Assembly: GCA_016708725.1 (NCBI GenBank)
Contig: JADJFE010000032.1
Span: 1-64,000 of the forward strand
Source: Candidatus Aalborgicola bjergmarkensis
GTDB lineage: Bacteria > Pseudomonadota > Gammaproteobacteria > Burkholderiales > Burkholderiaceae_C
Length of the DNA: 64,000 bases
Reading direction: 5' to 3'
Shown: positions 40,534 to 48,723 of the stretch, in pieces
Layout: every line of letters begins with the position of its first letter
Numbering within the stretch: the first letter of the stretch is position 1
Program-made: the position numbers and the translations under genes
The notes under the pieces: model-generated
What the model was told of the DNA's origin: nothing
Database searches by the model: none
The model's input: only the letters and a program-made list of their open reading frames with translations

Positions 40534-41991
40534 ATGAACGCTTCCACGCCTTATCTGGACCATCACCAGATGCACCAGATGCCTGCCGAATTTCAGCAGT
40601 GTTTTGATGCCCAACGCGCGGCCTACCTGGCGCATCCCGAGCCGTCCTACACTGAGCGGCTGGCCGATCTGCGCAACCTCTACCGCATGATCCAGGAAAA
40701 CCGGGAGCAACTGGTTGCAGCCATCAATACCGATTACGGCAACCGCTGCGCATTCGAAACCTTGTTTGCTGAATATTTTGTGGTGCTGGAAACGGTCAAT
40801 GATGCCATCAAGCATCTCAAGAAGTGGATGAAGCCGCAAAAGCGGCATGCCGATTTCATGGTCTACCCTGGGGCGCGTAACCGCGTGATTCCCCAACCAC
40901 TGGGTGTGGTTGGCGTGATCGTGCCCTGGAACTTTCCACTCAACTTGTCGTTTTGTCCGCTGGTAAACATCTTCGCTGCGGGCAACCGCGCCATGGTCAA
41001 GATGTCGGAAAACTCGCGCACACTGGCAGAACTCCTGATTCGTATAAGCCCGCGCTATTTCCCGCAGGATAAGCTCAAGTTCTTTGAAGATGGCGGCGGG
41101 CGTGGTCCGGCGTTTTCATCCTTGCCGTTTGACCATATCCTGTTTACCGGTTCGGGTGCGACCGGACGCGCAGTGATGGCCAACGCCGCGCGCAACCTCA
41201 CCCCTGTCACGCTGGAACTGGGCGGCAAGGCACCCGCCATTATTGGCCCGGACTATCCAATCCAGACCGCTGCCGAACGCATCCTGTGGGTCAAGATGCT
41301 CAATGCGGGCCAGATATGCCTCAACGTGGACTATGTGTTTCTTCCCGAAGGACAGGAGCAGGCATTTGTCGCACATTGCAAGCGTCTGTTTGCCCAGCGT
41401 TACCCCGACATCAACGGCCCGGACTACACGTCGATCATCGACCAGCGCTCCTTTGAGCGGCTGCAAAATGCCCTGGAAGATGCACGTGCCAAGGGGGCCA
41501 CGCTCATCAATCTCTGCGAAGGACAACAGCCTGACGCTGCCTTGCGCAAGTTCGCACCCCATATCGTGCTGAACCTGACCCCCGAGATGCAACTGTCGCA
41601 GCGCGAAATTTTTGGTCCGATCCTGCCCGTGCGCAGCTACCGCAGCAAGGAAGAAGTGGCGGCTTACATCAATAGCAAAGACCGTCCGCTGGCAATTTAT
41701 CCGTTCACGCATGACCGCACGCTGCAGGCCTACTACATTACACACGTCATGTCCGGTGGCGTCTCCGTCAATGAAGCCTTGCTGCATGTGGGGCAACATG
41801 ATCTGCCGTTTGGTGGCGTTGGCCCCAGCGGCATGGGGCATTACCATGGGCGCGAGGGTTTTAATACTTTTTCCAAATTGCGTCCCGTCTTTTACCAGGG
41901 ACCGTTTTCAGCGATTCAGATGATGTTTCAGCCGCCCTACGCCAAGCGGGCTAATAAGCTGCTGGATCTGCTGATCAGATTTAAAACCTGA
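40534..41991 (+). CDS. Coniferyl-aldehyde-dehydrogenase-like aldehyde dehydrogenase
   Basis: The start at 40534 (MNASTPYLDHHQMHQMPAEF) is preferred over a longer in-frame extension that would translate the heptamer repeat. The 485-residue protein has the aldehyde dehydrogenase hallmarks: PWNFPLNLSFCPLVNIFAAG, FTGSGATGRAVM (NAD-binding), ELGGKAPAI with the general-base Glu, and NAGQICLNVDYVF with the nucleophile Cys. The FPLNLSF and NAGQ-C-DYVF patterns are those of the coniferyl aldehyde dehydrogenase subgroup. Role by family: NAD(P)-dependent oxidation of aromatic or long-chain aldehydes. Its position before WS/DGAT fits fatty aldehyde handling, but this is inference. Confidence 0.92.
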   Translation: MNASTPYLDHHQMHQMPAEFQQCFDAQRAAYLAHPEPSYTERLADLRNLYRMIQENREQLVAAINTDYGNRCAFETLFAEYFVVLETVNDAIKHLKKWMKPQKRHADFMVYPGARNRVIPQPLGVVGVIVPWNFPLNLSFCPLVNIFAAGNRAMVKMSENSRTLAELLIRISPRYFPQDKLKFFEDGGGRGPAFSSLPFDHILFTGSGATGRAVMANAARNLTPVTLELGGKAPAIIGPDYPIQTAAERILWVKMLNAGQICLNVDYVFLPEGQEQAFVAHCKRLFAQRYPDINGPDYTSIIDQRSFERLQNALEDARAKGATLINLCEGQQPDAALRKFAPHIVLNLTPEMQLSQREIFGPILPVRSYRSKEEVAAYINSKDRPLAIYPFTHDRTLQAYYITHVMSGGVSVNEALLHVGQHDLPFGGVGPSGMGHYHGREGFNTFSKLRPVFYQGPFSAIQMMFQPPYAKRANKLLDLLIRFKT

Positions 41992-42007
41992 TGTAAAGAT
42001 AAATTTT

Positions 42008-42056
42008 CGTTATTCGTTATTCGTTATTCGTTATTCGTTATTCGTTATTCGTTATT
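42008..42056. repeat. CGTTATT heptamer tandem repeat
   Basis: Seven identical CGTTATT units (49 bp) fill most of the gap between the aldehyde dehydrogenase stop and the WS/DGAT start; the repeat ends 27 bp before that ATG. The unit resembles the GGTTACT heptamer at 40403 in five of seven positions. Confidence 0.95.
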
Positions 42057-42083
42057 GGCAATTAACAAGGTAGGAAGATACTG

Positions 42084-43472
42084 ATGAACAAAATGTCGTT
42101 GTTTGATATGTGTTTTTTCGCAGCGGAAACCGCTGACAGCCCGAAGCATGTGGCTGGTTTGTTCGTATTTAAACGCCCGGCGCACAGCAAAGCCAGTTTT
42201 GTCAAGGATTTGCACGCGGAACTTCTAACATTCACCGATGTTCATGCACCGTTCAATCGAATGGTTGAACTCTCGTACACCGCTACGCCGCGCTGGAAGG
42301 ATTGTGCCGTTGATCTGAACAACCACGTCTTCTACCAGAAGATGGACAAGAGCGCCAACAGCCATGCAGACCTCCACCGGCTGGTGGCCGATTTGCATAC
42401 ACCGATGCTGGATCGCTCACGCCCCCTATGGGAGGCGCACGTGATTGACGGCATTGAGGGGGATCGTTTTGCAGCCTATTTCAAGATACACCACGCCTAT
42501 GCCGATGGGGTGACCATTTCCCGCTGGGGGGCTCAAATGCTGTCTGAATCATCAGACGAAATGACCTTCGCGCCGATCTGGGCCAAAAGGCACGGTGGTT
42601 ACGTCGGACGGGGCAAAACCAGGATGCCCAAGGTCGTGCAGTCCGTCAAAGACAATATCAAAACGACCACCAAACGTTTTCTGGGCATTGGACGTCTGGC
42701 CACCATGTTGCTGCTGGAGACCGTACACCTGACCAAAAACGCGATTGCCTTGCCGTATGTCTACAGTGGGCACACGCCGCTAACGGGCCAGGTCACTGCC
42801 GGGCGCCAGTTTTCGACTGCCAAAATCGACATGAAACTGGTCAACCGTATCTGCAAGCAAACCCGCTCCACCTTGAACCATGTGGCGCTGACCTGTCTGG
42901 ATGGCGCTTTGCACCGCTATCTGGATGAACAGGGTGTCAAGATGGATCGGCCATTGACGATTGTGATGCCGGTAAATTTGCGCAGGGAAGGTGATAAATC
43001 AGCCGGTAACAAGATTGGTTTTGTCGAAGTCGAATTGTCGGCTCTTACCGACGACCCGTATGTACGCCTGCGCAACGTTGGCTTTTCCCTGCGCCATGTG
43101 CGCACCCTGATTGACAATGTAGCTCCCGAAGCGATAGAAACCTACACCGTGCTCACGGGTCTGGTTGGTTTTGCTGCCGAACGGTTGAGGCTTAGTGATC
43201 GACTCCCTCCCATGGGAACTACCCTGGTTTCCAATGTCCCTGGTCCCAAGGTTCCCCTGTATCTCAAAGGCGCGCTAGTGGAGGAAATGACACCCGTGAG
43301 CACCTTGCCACCGGGCAATTTGCTCAATATCACTTTGTTCAGCTACGCCGACCAACTGGCTTTTTGCCTGATTGCTGTCGATAAACTGCCCGATCTGAAT
43401 CGCTTGAGTGGCTACATCCATGACGCATTTGCCGAGTTATCGGTGGCGGTACATGAAATCAAACATACATAA
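42084..43472 (+). CDS. Wax ester synthase / diacylglycerol acyltransferase family protein
   Basis: The 462-residue protein (MNKMSLFDMCFFAAETADSP) has the WS/DGAT acyltransferase active site HHAYADG (HHxxxDG) near residue 140 and the family motifs RPLWEAHVIDGIEGDRFA, VMPVNLRREGDKSAGNKIGF and STLPPGNLLNITLFSYADQL. It esterifies acyl-CoA to fatty alcohols or diacylglycerol to make wax esters or triacylglycerol. A ribosome binding site GTAGGAAG lies 7-8 bases before the ATG. The upstream gene is an aldehyde dehydrogenase, and a heptamer repeat occupies the leader. Its stop overlaps the next gene by 20 bases. Confidence 0.93.
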   Translation: MNKMSLFDMCFFAAETADSPKHVAGLFVFKRPAHSKASFVKDLHAELLTFTDVHAPFNRMVELSYTATPRWKDCAVDLNNHVFYQKMDKSANSHADLHRLVADLHTPMLDRSRPLWEAHVIDGIEGDRFAAYFKIHHAYADGVTISRWGAQMLSESSDEMTFAPIWAKRHGGYVGRGKTRMPKVVQSVKDNIKTTTKRFLGIGRLATMLLLETVHLTKNAIALPYVYSGHTPLTGQVTAGRQFSTAKIDMKLVNRICKQTRSTLNHVALTCLDGALHRYLDEQGVKMDRPLTIVMPVNLRREGDKSAGNKIGFVEVELSALTDDPYVRLRNVGFSLRHVRTLIDNVAPEAIETYTVLTGLVGFAAERLRLSDRLPPMGTTLVSNVPGPKVPLYLKGALVEEMTPVSTLPPGNLLNITLFSYADQLAFCLIAVDKLPDLNRLSGYIHDAFAELSVAVHEIKHT

Positions 43473-44226
43473 AAACACGTCCCTGCGCTTGCGCCACGGT
43501 GCAAGCCTCGTCCTGGCAATCACCCTGGCCGCATGCGCTACGCCCGATAAGGGCGTAAACGTTCCCGCCGCCATCTGCAACGCCGCACCGGACACCAGCC
43601 AGACGCAGTACATCATTGGCTACGGCAGCCTGATGCAGGAGGAATCGCGCAAACGCACCGCACCGAAGGCGGGTCCATCGTATCCGGTTGTGGTGCAGGG
43701 GTACCGGCGCGGCTGGTTCGCCAAGGGTGGTAGCGTGGGTTTTGATACCACGTTCCTGGGCCTCGTTGCGGACGCCAATAGCCAGCTCAACGCGGTGATG
43801 TACCAGATCGACGCAGCAGAGATGGCACTTACCGACAAGCGCGAGGCTTCCTACTGTCGGCAAAGCGTCCCGGCGGAACACCTGACCGCGCTGGCTGCCG
43901 AAGCTCCGGCGCTAAAGGGGCAGCTGTGGATCTACGTCAGCAAGCCCGAAGGCATGGCAACAGTGAGCGCACGCCACCCCATTGTGCAGTCGTATGTGGA
44001 CATATTCGTCTCGGGTTGCCTGGAGCAAGAGCAGCGCTTCGGACTCAAGGGCTTTGCACAGCAGTGTCTTGCCACCACCAGCGACTGGTCGCGGCATTGG
44101 GTCAATGACCGCATCTACCCCCGGCGTCCATTCATCTACCAGCCCAAGGCCAGGCAGATCGACGCGCTCCTCGCCGAGCACCTGCCAGAATACTTTGCCC
44201 ACATCCGGCTGGAAGCAGGGCAGTGA
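43453..44226 (+). CDS. Gamma-glutamylcyclotransferase-like lipoprotein
   Basis: From the ATG at 43453 (MKSNIHKNTSLRLRHGASLV) the protein has a lipoprotein signal with ITLAACA as lipobox. The mature domain starts with YIIGYGSLMQEESRKRT, the YGSL phosphate/glycine loop of the gamma-glutamylcyclotransferase fold, and VVVQGYRRGWFAKGG. A Glu that could act as base lies in EMALTDKREASYC. The family acts on gamma-glutamyl amines or remains uncharacterised; an exported lipoprotein version is unusual. The last codons (EYFAHIRLEAG) are duplicated as a relic at about 48672-48710. The gene overlaps the WS/DGAT 3' end by 20 bp, suggesting coupling. Confidence 0.85.
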   Translation: MKSNIHKNTSLRLRHGASLVLAITLAACATPDKGVNVPAAICNAAPDTSQTQYIIGYGSLMQEESRKRTAPKAGPSYPVVVQGYRRGWFAKGGSVGFDTTFLGLVADANSQLNAVMYQIDAAEMALTDKREASYCRQSVPAEHLTALAAEAPALKGQLWIYVSKPEGMATVSARHPIVQSYVDIFVSGCLEQEQRFGLKGFAQQCLATTSDWSRHWVNDRIYPRRPFIYQPKARQIDALLAEHLPEYFAHIRLEAGQ

Positions 44227-44228
44227 GT

Positions 44229-44256
44229 GTGCGCCAAAGCGGTTCAGGTTCAAGGT
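44229..44256 (-). pseudogene. 28-bp relic of TonB-receptor coding sequence
   Basis: A ~25-base stretch GCGCCAAAGCGGTTCAGG + TTCAAGG is shared by this spot and the TonB-receptor gene (48968-48993), where it encodes LNLNRFGA. It lies directly after the cyclotransferase stop. It mirrors the cyclotransferase tail found after the receptor 3' end. Confidence 0.55.
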
Positions 44257-44344
44257 TTCGGCGCGTCCCTACCCGATAGCCTGCGCAGCACGCCGCGCGC
44301 CAGCAGGTCGTTTTCGATGTCTCCAGGCGTCGAAACATCTGGCT

Positions 44345-46204
44345 TCAGAATCCGAAGCTCTCCTCTGGAATTTCCAGTATCGAGAGGTCGCCGTTTTGAA
44401 TAATCTTTGCCAGCGATGCCGCCTCCGGCAACACATTCTTGATGTAGTACGTTGCGCCGCTGAGCTTACCGACATAGTAGGCAACCTCAGCATTCGTGCG
44501 CGCGATTGCTGCCACCGCCTTCTTGTCCTCGGGATCAACGTTGGCTGCAACCAGCAGGGCACCTAACTTTGCACTGGCGATGTCAGCTTGCCATAAATGC
44601 AGCCAACCAATCACCGTATTGCCAAACAGGTTCAAGAAAGGGTAGGCCTTCACGATTGGGAGATGCATTTGCTGCGTTTGCATACAGTTTGCGAAATACA
44701 TGCCGGTTGCAGCAAGCTGACCTACCGCCTCTGAAACCAATGTGTTCAACATGGTGAGATTAGGATTGAATTTCGTTTTTGCAATGGTTTCTTGCATCAT
44801 GCCGAGCAGATCTTTAAAGGGCTGTCCTTTATTCATGCCCATCTTTCGCCCGACCAGATCGAGAGATTGAATGCCGTTGGTGCCTTCGTAAATGGATGCA
44901 ATTTTCAGGTCCCGCATCAACTGCTCAACCGGGTAATCGTTGGTATACCCATACCCTCCGTGAACCTGAATCGCCTGCTCGGTTACTTTAAAACCCAGGT
45001 CTGTGCAGTAGGCCTTCAATACAGGAACCAGCAGGTCCTCAATACCCTGCCATTTGCTGGCCTCTTCAGCGACGGAGGTTTGGACTTTATCCTCGCACCA
45101 GCCGACAAAATACACCATGGCGCGCATGCCCTCGACCTGAGATTTCATCCACAACAACATGCGTCGTACGTCGGGATGCCCAATGATGGCGATTTTGGGC
45201 GCATTCGGGTCACGTGCATTTTTGATATCTGCCCCTTGTACCCGTTCTTTGGCGTAGGCAAGCGCATGGAGATAAGCCGTTGAAGCTGTGGCCAGACCCT
45301 GAACGCCCATATTGATGCGCGCGCCATTCATCATCTGGAACATGATGCGCATTCCTTGACGAGGCTCTCCAAGCAACTCGCCATAACAATTGGACTGATC
45401 GCCAAAATTCATGGCGCAGGTAGCGCTACCCTTCAAGCCCATCTTATGTTCGATCCCGGTTACGACCACGTCGTTGGGTTCGCCCAAGCTACCATCCGCA
45501 TGAACGAGAATCTTGGGTACGAGAAAGATGGAGATACCTGCCGTACCTTCGGGGTCACCCTCAATACGCGCAAGGACCGGGTGGACAATATTGCCAAATA
45601 AATCCGAGTCGCCACCGGAAATGAATATTTTGGAACCCTTGATACGGTAGGAACCATCTTCTTGCTTAACCGCCTTGGTTTTGAGTGCACCGACGTCGGA
45701 TCCCGCACCCGGTTCTGTCAGTACCATGGTGCCACCCCACAAACCAGCGTACATCTTTTCGGCGTATCGCTTCTGCTGCTCCTCGGTACCGTAGTTTGTG
45801 ATCAGTTCCGCAGCACCAATCGCGGCCTCAGGGTAGAGCATAAAACCCATATTGAACGCGGTGTATTCACGTGCGGCAATTTCCATCAGAAACGGCAACC
45901 CCTGGCCGCCGTGCGCGGGATCGGCACTCATGGTGAGCAAGCCGCTTTCCGTCAAAACGGCTAGCAGTTTCTTGTAGACCTCCGGGACAATAACTTTGCC
46001 GTCGACAAGTTTTGCACCCACCTTGTCACCGATTGAGAACGCAGGCAGGGATTCCTCGTGCACTATTTTGTTAGCCAGTTCGAGCGTCATGTCAAAAACT
46101 TCCGTCGAGAGGTCGGCAAACTTTTGATGATTCAACAATCTTTCAAGCCCCAGCATTTCGTAAAGTACGAATTTCTGGTCCCGCGTGTCGACGATTAATC
46201 CCAT
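44345..46204 (-). CDS. Acyl-CoA dehydrogenase with C-terminal extension
   Basis: The 619-residue flavoprotein starts MGLIVDTRDQKFVLYEMLGL. It follows the long acyl-CoA dehydrogenase plan: N-terminal helical part, VLTEPGAGSDVGALKTKAVK (FAD/substrate loop), KGSKIFISGGDSDLFGN, the signature HGGYGYTNDYPVEQLMRDLK with YEGTNGIQSLDLVGRKM, and a C-terminal ~110-residue domain (QTQQMHLPIVKAYPFLNLFG). Proteins of this length include the DmdC-type methylthiopropanoyl-CoA dehydrogenases and medium/long-chain enzymes; the substrate cannot be told. Role: alpha,beta-desaturation of an acyl-CoA. A weak ribosome binding site AGGAGCTAG precedes the ATG. Confidence 0.93.
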   Translation of the reverse strand: MGLIVDTRDQKFVLYEMLGLERLLNHQKFADLSTEVFDMTLELANKIVHEESLPAFSIGDKVGAKLVDGKVIVPEVYKKLLAVLTESGLLTMSADPAHGGQGLPFLMEIAAREYTAFNMGFMLYPEAAIGAAELITNYGTEEQQKRYAEKMYAGLWGGTMVLTEPGAGSDVGALKTKAVKQEDGSYRIKGSKIFISGGDSDLFGNIVHPVLARIEGDPEGTAGISIFLVPKILVHADGSLGEPNDVVVTGIEHKMGLKGSATCAMNFGDQSNCYGELLGEPRQGMRIMFQMMNGARINMGVQGLATASTAYLHALAYAKERVQGADIKNARDPNAPKIAIIGHPDVRRMLLWMKSQVEGMRAMVYFVGWCEDKVQTSVAEEASKWQGIEDLLVPVLKAYCTDLGFKVTEQAIQVHGGYGYTNDYPVEQLMRDLKIASIYEGTNGIQSLDLVGRKMGMNKGQPFKDLLGMMQETIAKTKFNPNLTMLNTLVSEAVGQLAATGMYFANCMQTQQMHLPIVKAYPFLNLFGNTVIGWLHLWQADIASAKLGALLVAANVDPEDKKAVAAIARTNAEVAYYVGKLSGATYYIKNVLPEAASLAKIIQNGDLSILEIPEESFGF

Positions 46205-46331
46205 GATCTAGCTCCTTGTTAGCTATTCGAAGTGGTGTAAGGGTGAGGTCATCTGCCTTGGTTCTGTCGAACGAAGTGCCATGGACACTGGGCATCTGGA
46301 CGGCGGCAGCCCCGGAATTCTAACGGCACTG

Positions 46332-48143
46332 TCATGGCCTACGCCCCTCGACCGGTGTCGATAACAGAATCCAGAGTTCCTGATAGCGAAACGCAGCGGC
46401 AAGGCCGGCGATGTCGTGCGCCAGTTGCGGGTGCGTCGCCGCGATGCGTGGCAGGACAATCTTGAGTTTGGCGGTATCGAGTTCCTCGACGGCCCGCCGC
46501 AAGTCGGCACGCAACTTCTCGGGCAAGCCGGTCAGTGCCTCCGGCGTGACCACCACAGGGGTAAAAGTCGGTGCTGGCCAAGCGGTGCCGATTTTCTGGG
46601 AAGTGCGCTCGAAGCGGATGCCGAGCTGGGTCTCCAGCGTCGCGTAGAGTTCCTCTTCGTTGACCGGTTTGCGCAGGTAGTCGTGGGCCCCGGCGTCAAG
46701 GGCTTCCTGTCGCTGCTCCGCAAAGGCCGTTGCCGTCAGCATGACGATCTTCGGTTGCCGCTCCAGCGGCAGCGCCCGGATGCGTCGCGTGGCTTCCAGA
46801 CCGTCCATGTTGGGCATGCGCCAGTCCATCAGGATGAAGTCGGGAACCGCCTGCCCGACCTGCGCCACGGTTGCCACCGCCGCTGCACCGTCATGCGCTT
46901 CGCTAACCGCAAAGCCTAGTGGTTCCAGCAGCGCCTTGAGCAAGATGCGTGCTTCCGGGTTGTCCTCGACGACCAGAATGGACTTGCCCCGGTCCGCTGT
47001 GGCCAACCCGCTGACCATGCCGTGGACGGCGGCGGACGCCGCCCCAACGTCAGCGCTGGGGACGTTGAGACTGAAGCGGAAGGTGCTGCCTTGTCCGGGG
47101 GTGGATGTGACGCTGAGTTCGCCGCCCAGCATGGTGAGGTAACGCCGGGTGATGCTGAGGCCCAGCCCGGTGCCCGCCGCAGTAGCATGGGTGACAATCT
47201 GCGTGAAGGGCTCGAAGACTTTCTGCAAGTCGGCCTCGGCGATACCGATGCCGGTGTCACTGACGGCGATCTCCAGCAGCACTCGCCCGACAGCGGCTGG
47301 CGTGCCCGCAACGTTCAGGGTCACGCCGCCCGTTTGGGTGAATTTGATGGCATTGCCAAGAAGGTTGATGAGTATCTGCCGCAGTTTGACCGCGTCGGCG
47401 CGGATGCCGACCGGCAGACTTTGGATTTCGAGACTGAGCGTCAGCCCGGCCTGTTCGGCGCGTGGCCTGAGCATGGCGATGACGTCATTGAGCAAGAGGG
47501 GCAGATTGAACTCGGTTTCGAGCAGTTCGACCCGTCCGGCGTCGATTTTAGACAGGTCGAGCACGTCGTTGATGAGGGTCAGCAGATGGTTGCCGGACCG
47601 GTTGATGATCTCGAGGTTGTTCTTCTCGCTGGCATCCAGATTCAGCGTCCGGGCACGGGCCTGGATGTGCCGAATATCACCATTCGGACAGACAATCCGG
47701 AACTCGGTCTGCAAGGGGCTGCCATCGGCCAGCGCCGCCGCAACCTCGCGGCCTGCGCGTTCAATGTCCTGCGGATGGACCGTTCGCTGCCATGCCTCGT
47801 AGGCCCCGCTGAATGCCTCCGGGCTGACACCATAAAGCCGGTACATCGTCGCATCCCAGACCAGGTGGTTATTGACAGGATCGAAATCCCATACACCGAT
47901 TTCGCCGGAGTCGGTCGCCAGCGCCAGCCGCTCCTGGCTCAGGGCCAGTTCCGCAGTCCGCTCGTTCACGCGTGCTTCCAGCGTTGACTGATGGCGCCGG
48001 ATTTCGTTCTGCTGTCGGCGACCTTCAAGAATCAGCGCCAGCATGAAAGCGAAATTGCGCAGGTACTCAGCATACGGCGCAAACGCCGACTCGTCCGTAA
48101 CGAGATAGCGCAGTTCGCCATAGCTGGCGTTGTGGGTTCTCAA
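46332..48143 (-). CDS. Hybrid sensor kinase lacking the phospho-acceptor segment, probably degenerate
   Basis: The frame holds a PAS fold (~residues 75-190, ALATDSGEIGVWDFDPVNNH), then directly EIINRSGNHLLTLINDVLDL and SKIDAGRVELL, the second helix of a HisKA domain. The first helix with the H-box (normally ...SHELRTPLN...) is absent between TLNLD and ASEKNNLEI. A HATPase follows (INLLGNAIKFTQTGG, DTGIGIAEADLQKVFEPF, GTGLGLSITRRY), then a receiver (VVEDNPEARIL, DFILMDWRMPNMDGLE, KPVNEEEL). It can therefore not autophosphorylate on HisKA unless another His serves. The start is also damaged: the only start is a TTG, and the frame continues upstream through LTRLPLRTHNASYG-like sequence into the edge of an inverted-repeat element. 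Confidence 0.8.
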   Translation of the reverse strand: MRTHNASYGELRYLVTDESAFAPYAEYLRNFAFMLALILEGRRQQNEIRRHQSTLEARVNERTAELALSQERLALATDSGEIGVWDFDPVNNHLVWDATMYRLYGVSPEAFSGAYEAWQRTVHPQDIERAGREVAAALADGSPLQTEFRIVCPNGDIRHIQARARTLNLDASEKNNLEIINRSGNHLLTLINDVLDLSKIDAGRVELLETEFNLPLLLNDVIAMLRPRAEQAGLTLSLEIQSLPVGIRADAVKLRQILINLLGNAIKFTQTGGVTLNVAGTPAAVGRVLLEIAVSDTGIGIAEADLQKVFEPFTQIVTHATAAGTGLGLSITRRYLTMLGGELSVTSTPGQGSTFRFSLNVPSADVGAASAAVHGMVSGLATADRGKSILVVEDNPEARILLKALLEPLGFAVSEAHDGAAAVATVAQVGQAVPDFILMDWRMPNMDGLEATRRIRALPLERQPKIVMLTATAFAEQRQEALDAGAHDYLRKPVNEEELYATLETQLGIRFERTSQKIGTAWPAPTFTPVVVTPEALTGLPEKLRADLRRAVEELDTAKLKIVLPRIAATHPQLAHDIAGLAAAFRYQELWILLSTPVEGRRP

Positions 48144-48223
48144 GGGCAGGCGCGTCAGCGGGTGAGCGTTGCCGCCTGCATCCGGATGAAACGCGACGCT
48201 CTGGATGCCCGGAATGTCGGGTG

Positions 48224-48601
48224 TGATTCAAGTGATGTGGCCGTTGGATTTAGCTCCCTCGCCCCAGCGGGGAGAGGGTTGGGGAGAGGGGGCTGCTGGT
48301 GGCTTTGCTCTGGAATTTCATATTGCCCGTGATATTACACATGCAAAAACTGCGATGCAAAACCCTCTTGCAAGCCTTTGTGGCATCTTTTTGGCCAAAA
48401 ATAAGGCATCAAATAAGCCTCCAGACCCCGTGGGATGTGCGGTTACAGCTATTAATTATGTAGCAACAATAACCCCGTCCACAGCACCGCAGAACATCCA
48501 AAGAGCCGCACCATGACAAGCCAGTCCCCTCTCCCCAACCCTCTCCCCGCTGGGGCGAGGGAGCTAAATCCAACGGCCACATCACTTTGAATCGCACCCC
48601 G
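48224..48601. repeat. ~380-bp element with ~75-bp inverted ends (MITE-like)
   Basis: The left end (48226-48295: GTGATTCAAGTGATGTGGCC, then CTCCCTCGCCCCAGCGGGGA) and right end (48515-48598) are near-perfect reverse complements. The inner part of each arm, CCCTCGCCCCAGCGGGGAG followed by AGGGTTGGGGAGAGGGG, is a palindromic REP-type sequence. The ~220-bp centre has no gene. The element adjoins the truncated 5' end of the hybrid kinase, so its arrival may have cut that gene. No transposase is encoded, as expected of a MITE or REP-pair (REPIN-like) unit. Confidence 0.8.
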
Positions 48602-48659
48602 GAAGTTCATTTACCTGCTCAATGGCGGCGTGGGCGAAGCCAGCCAGGTCTGGTGCGGC

Positions 48660-48723
48660 AGGCAGTTCTCGGAGTACTTTGCACACATCCGGCTGGAAGC
48701 TGGGCTGTGGGCGTGCGCCAAAG
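48660..48723 (+). pseudogene. Relic of the cyclotransferase 3' end
   Basis: The plus strand reads SEYFAHIRLEAGLWACAKA, matching the tail EYFAHIRLEAGQ of the protein at 43453-44226 and the few bases after its stop (GTGTGCGCCAAAGC versus GCGTGCGCCAAAGC). It runs head-on into the stop of the TonB-receptor gene. Only about 50 bases are clearly shared. Confidence 0.65.

Noticed and set aside
40403..42056. CRISPR array
   Set aside because: The repeat tracts are uninterrupted heptamers without spacers, and no cas genes are nearby.
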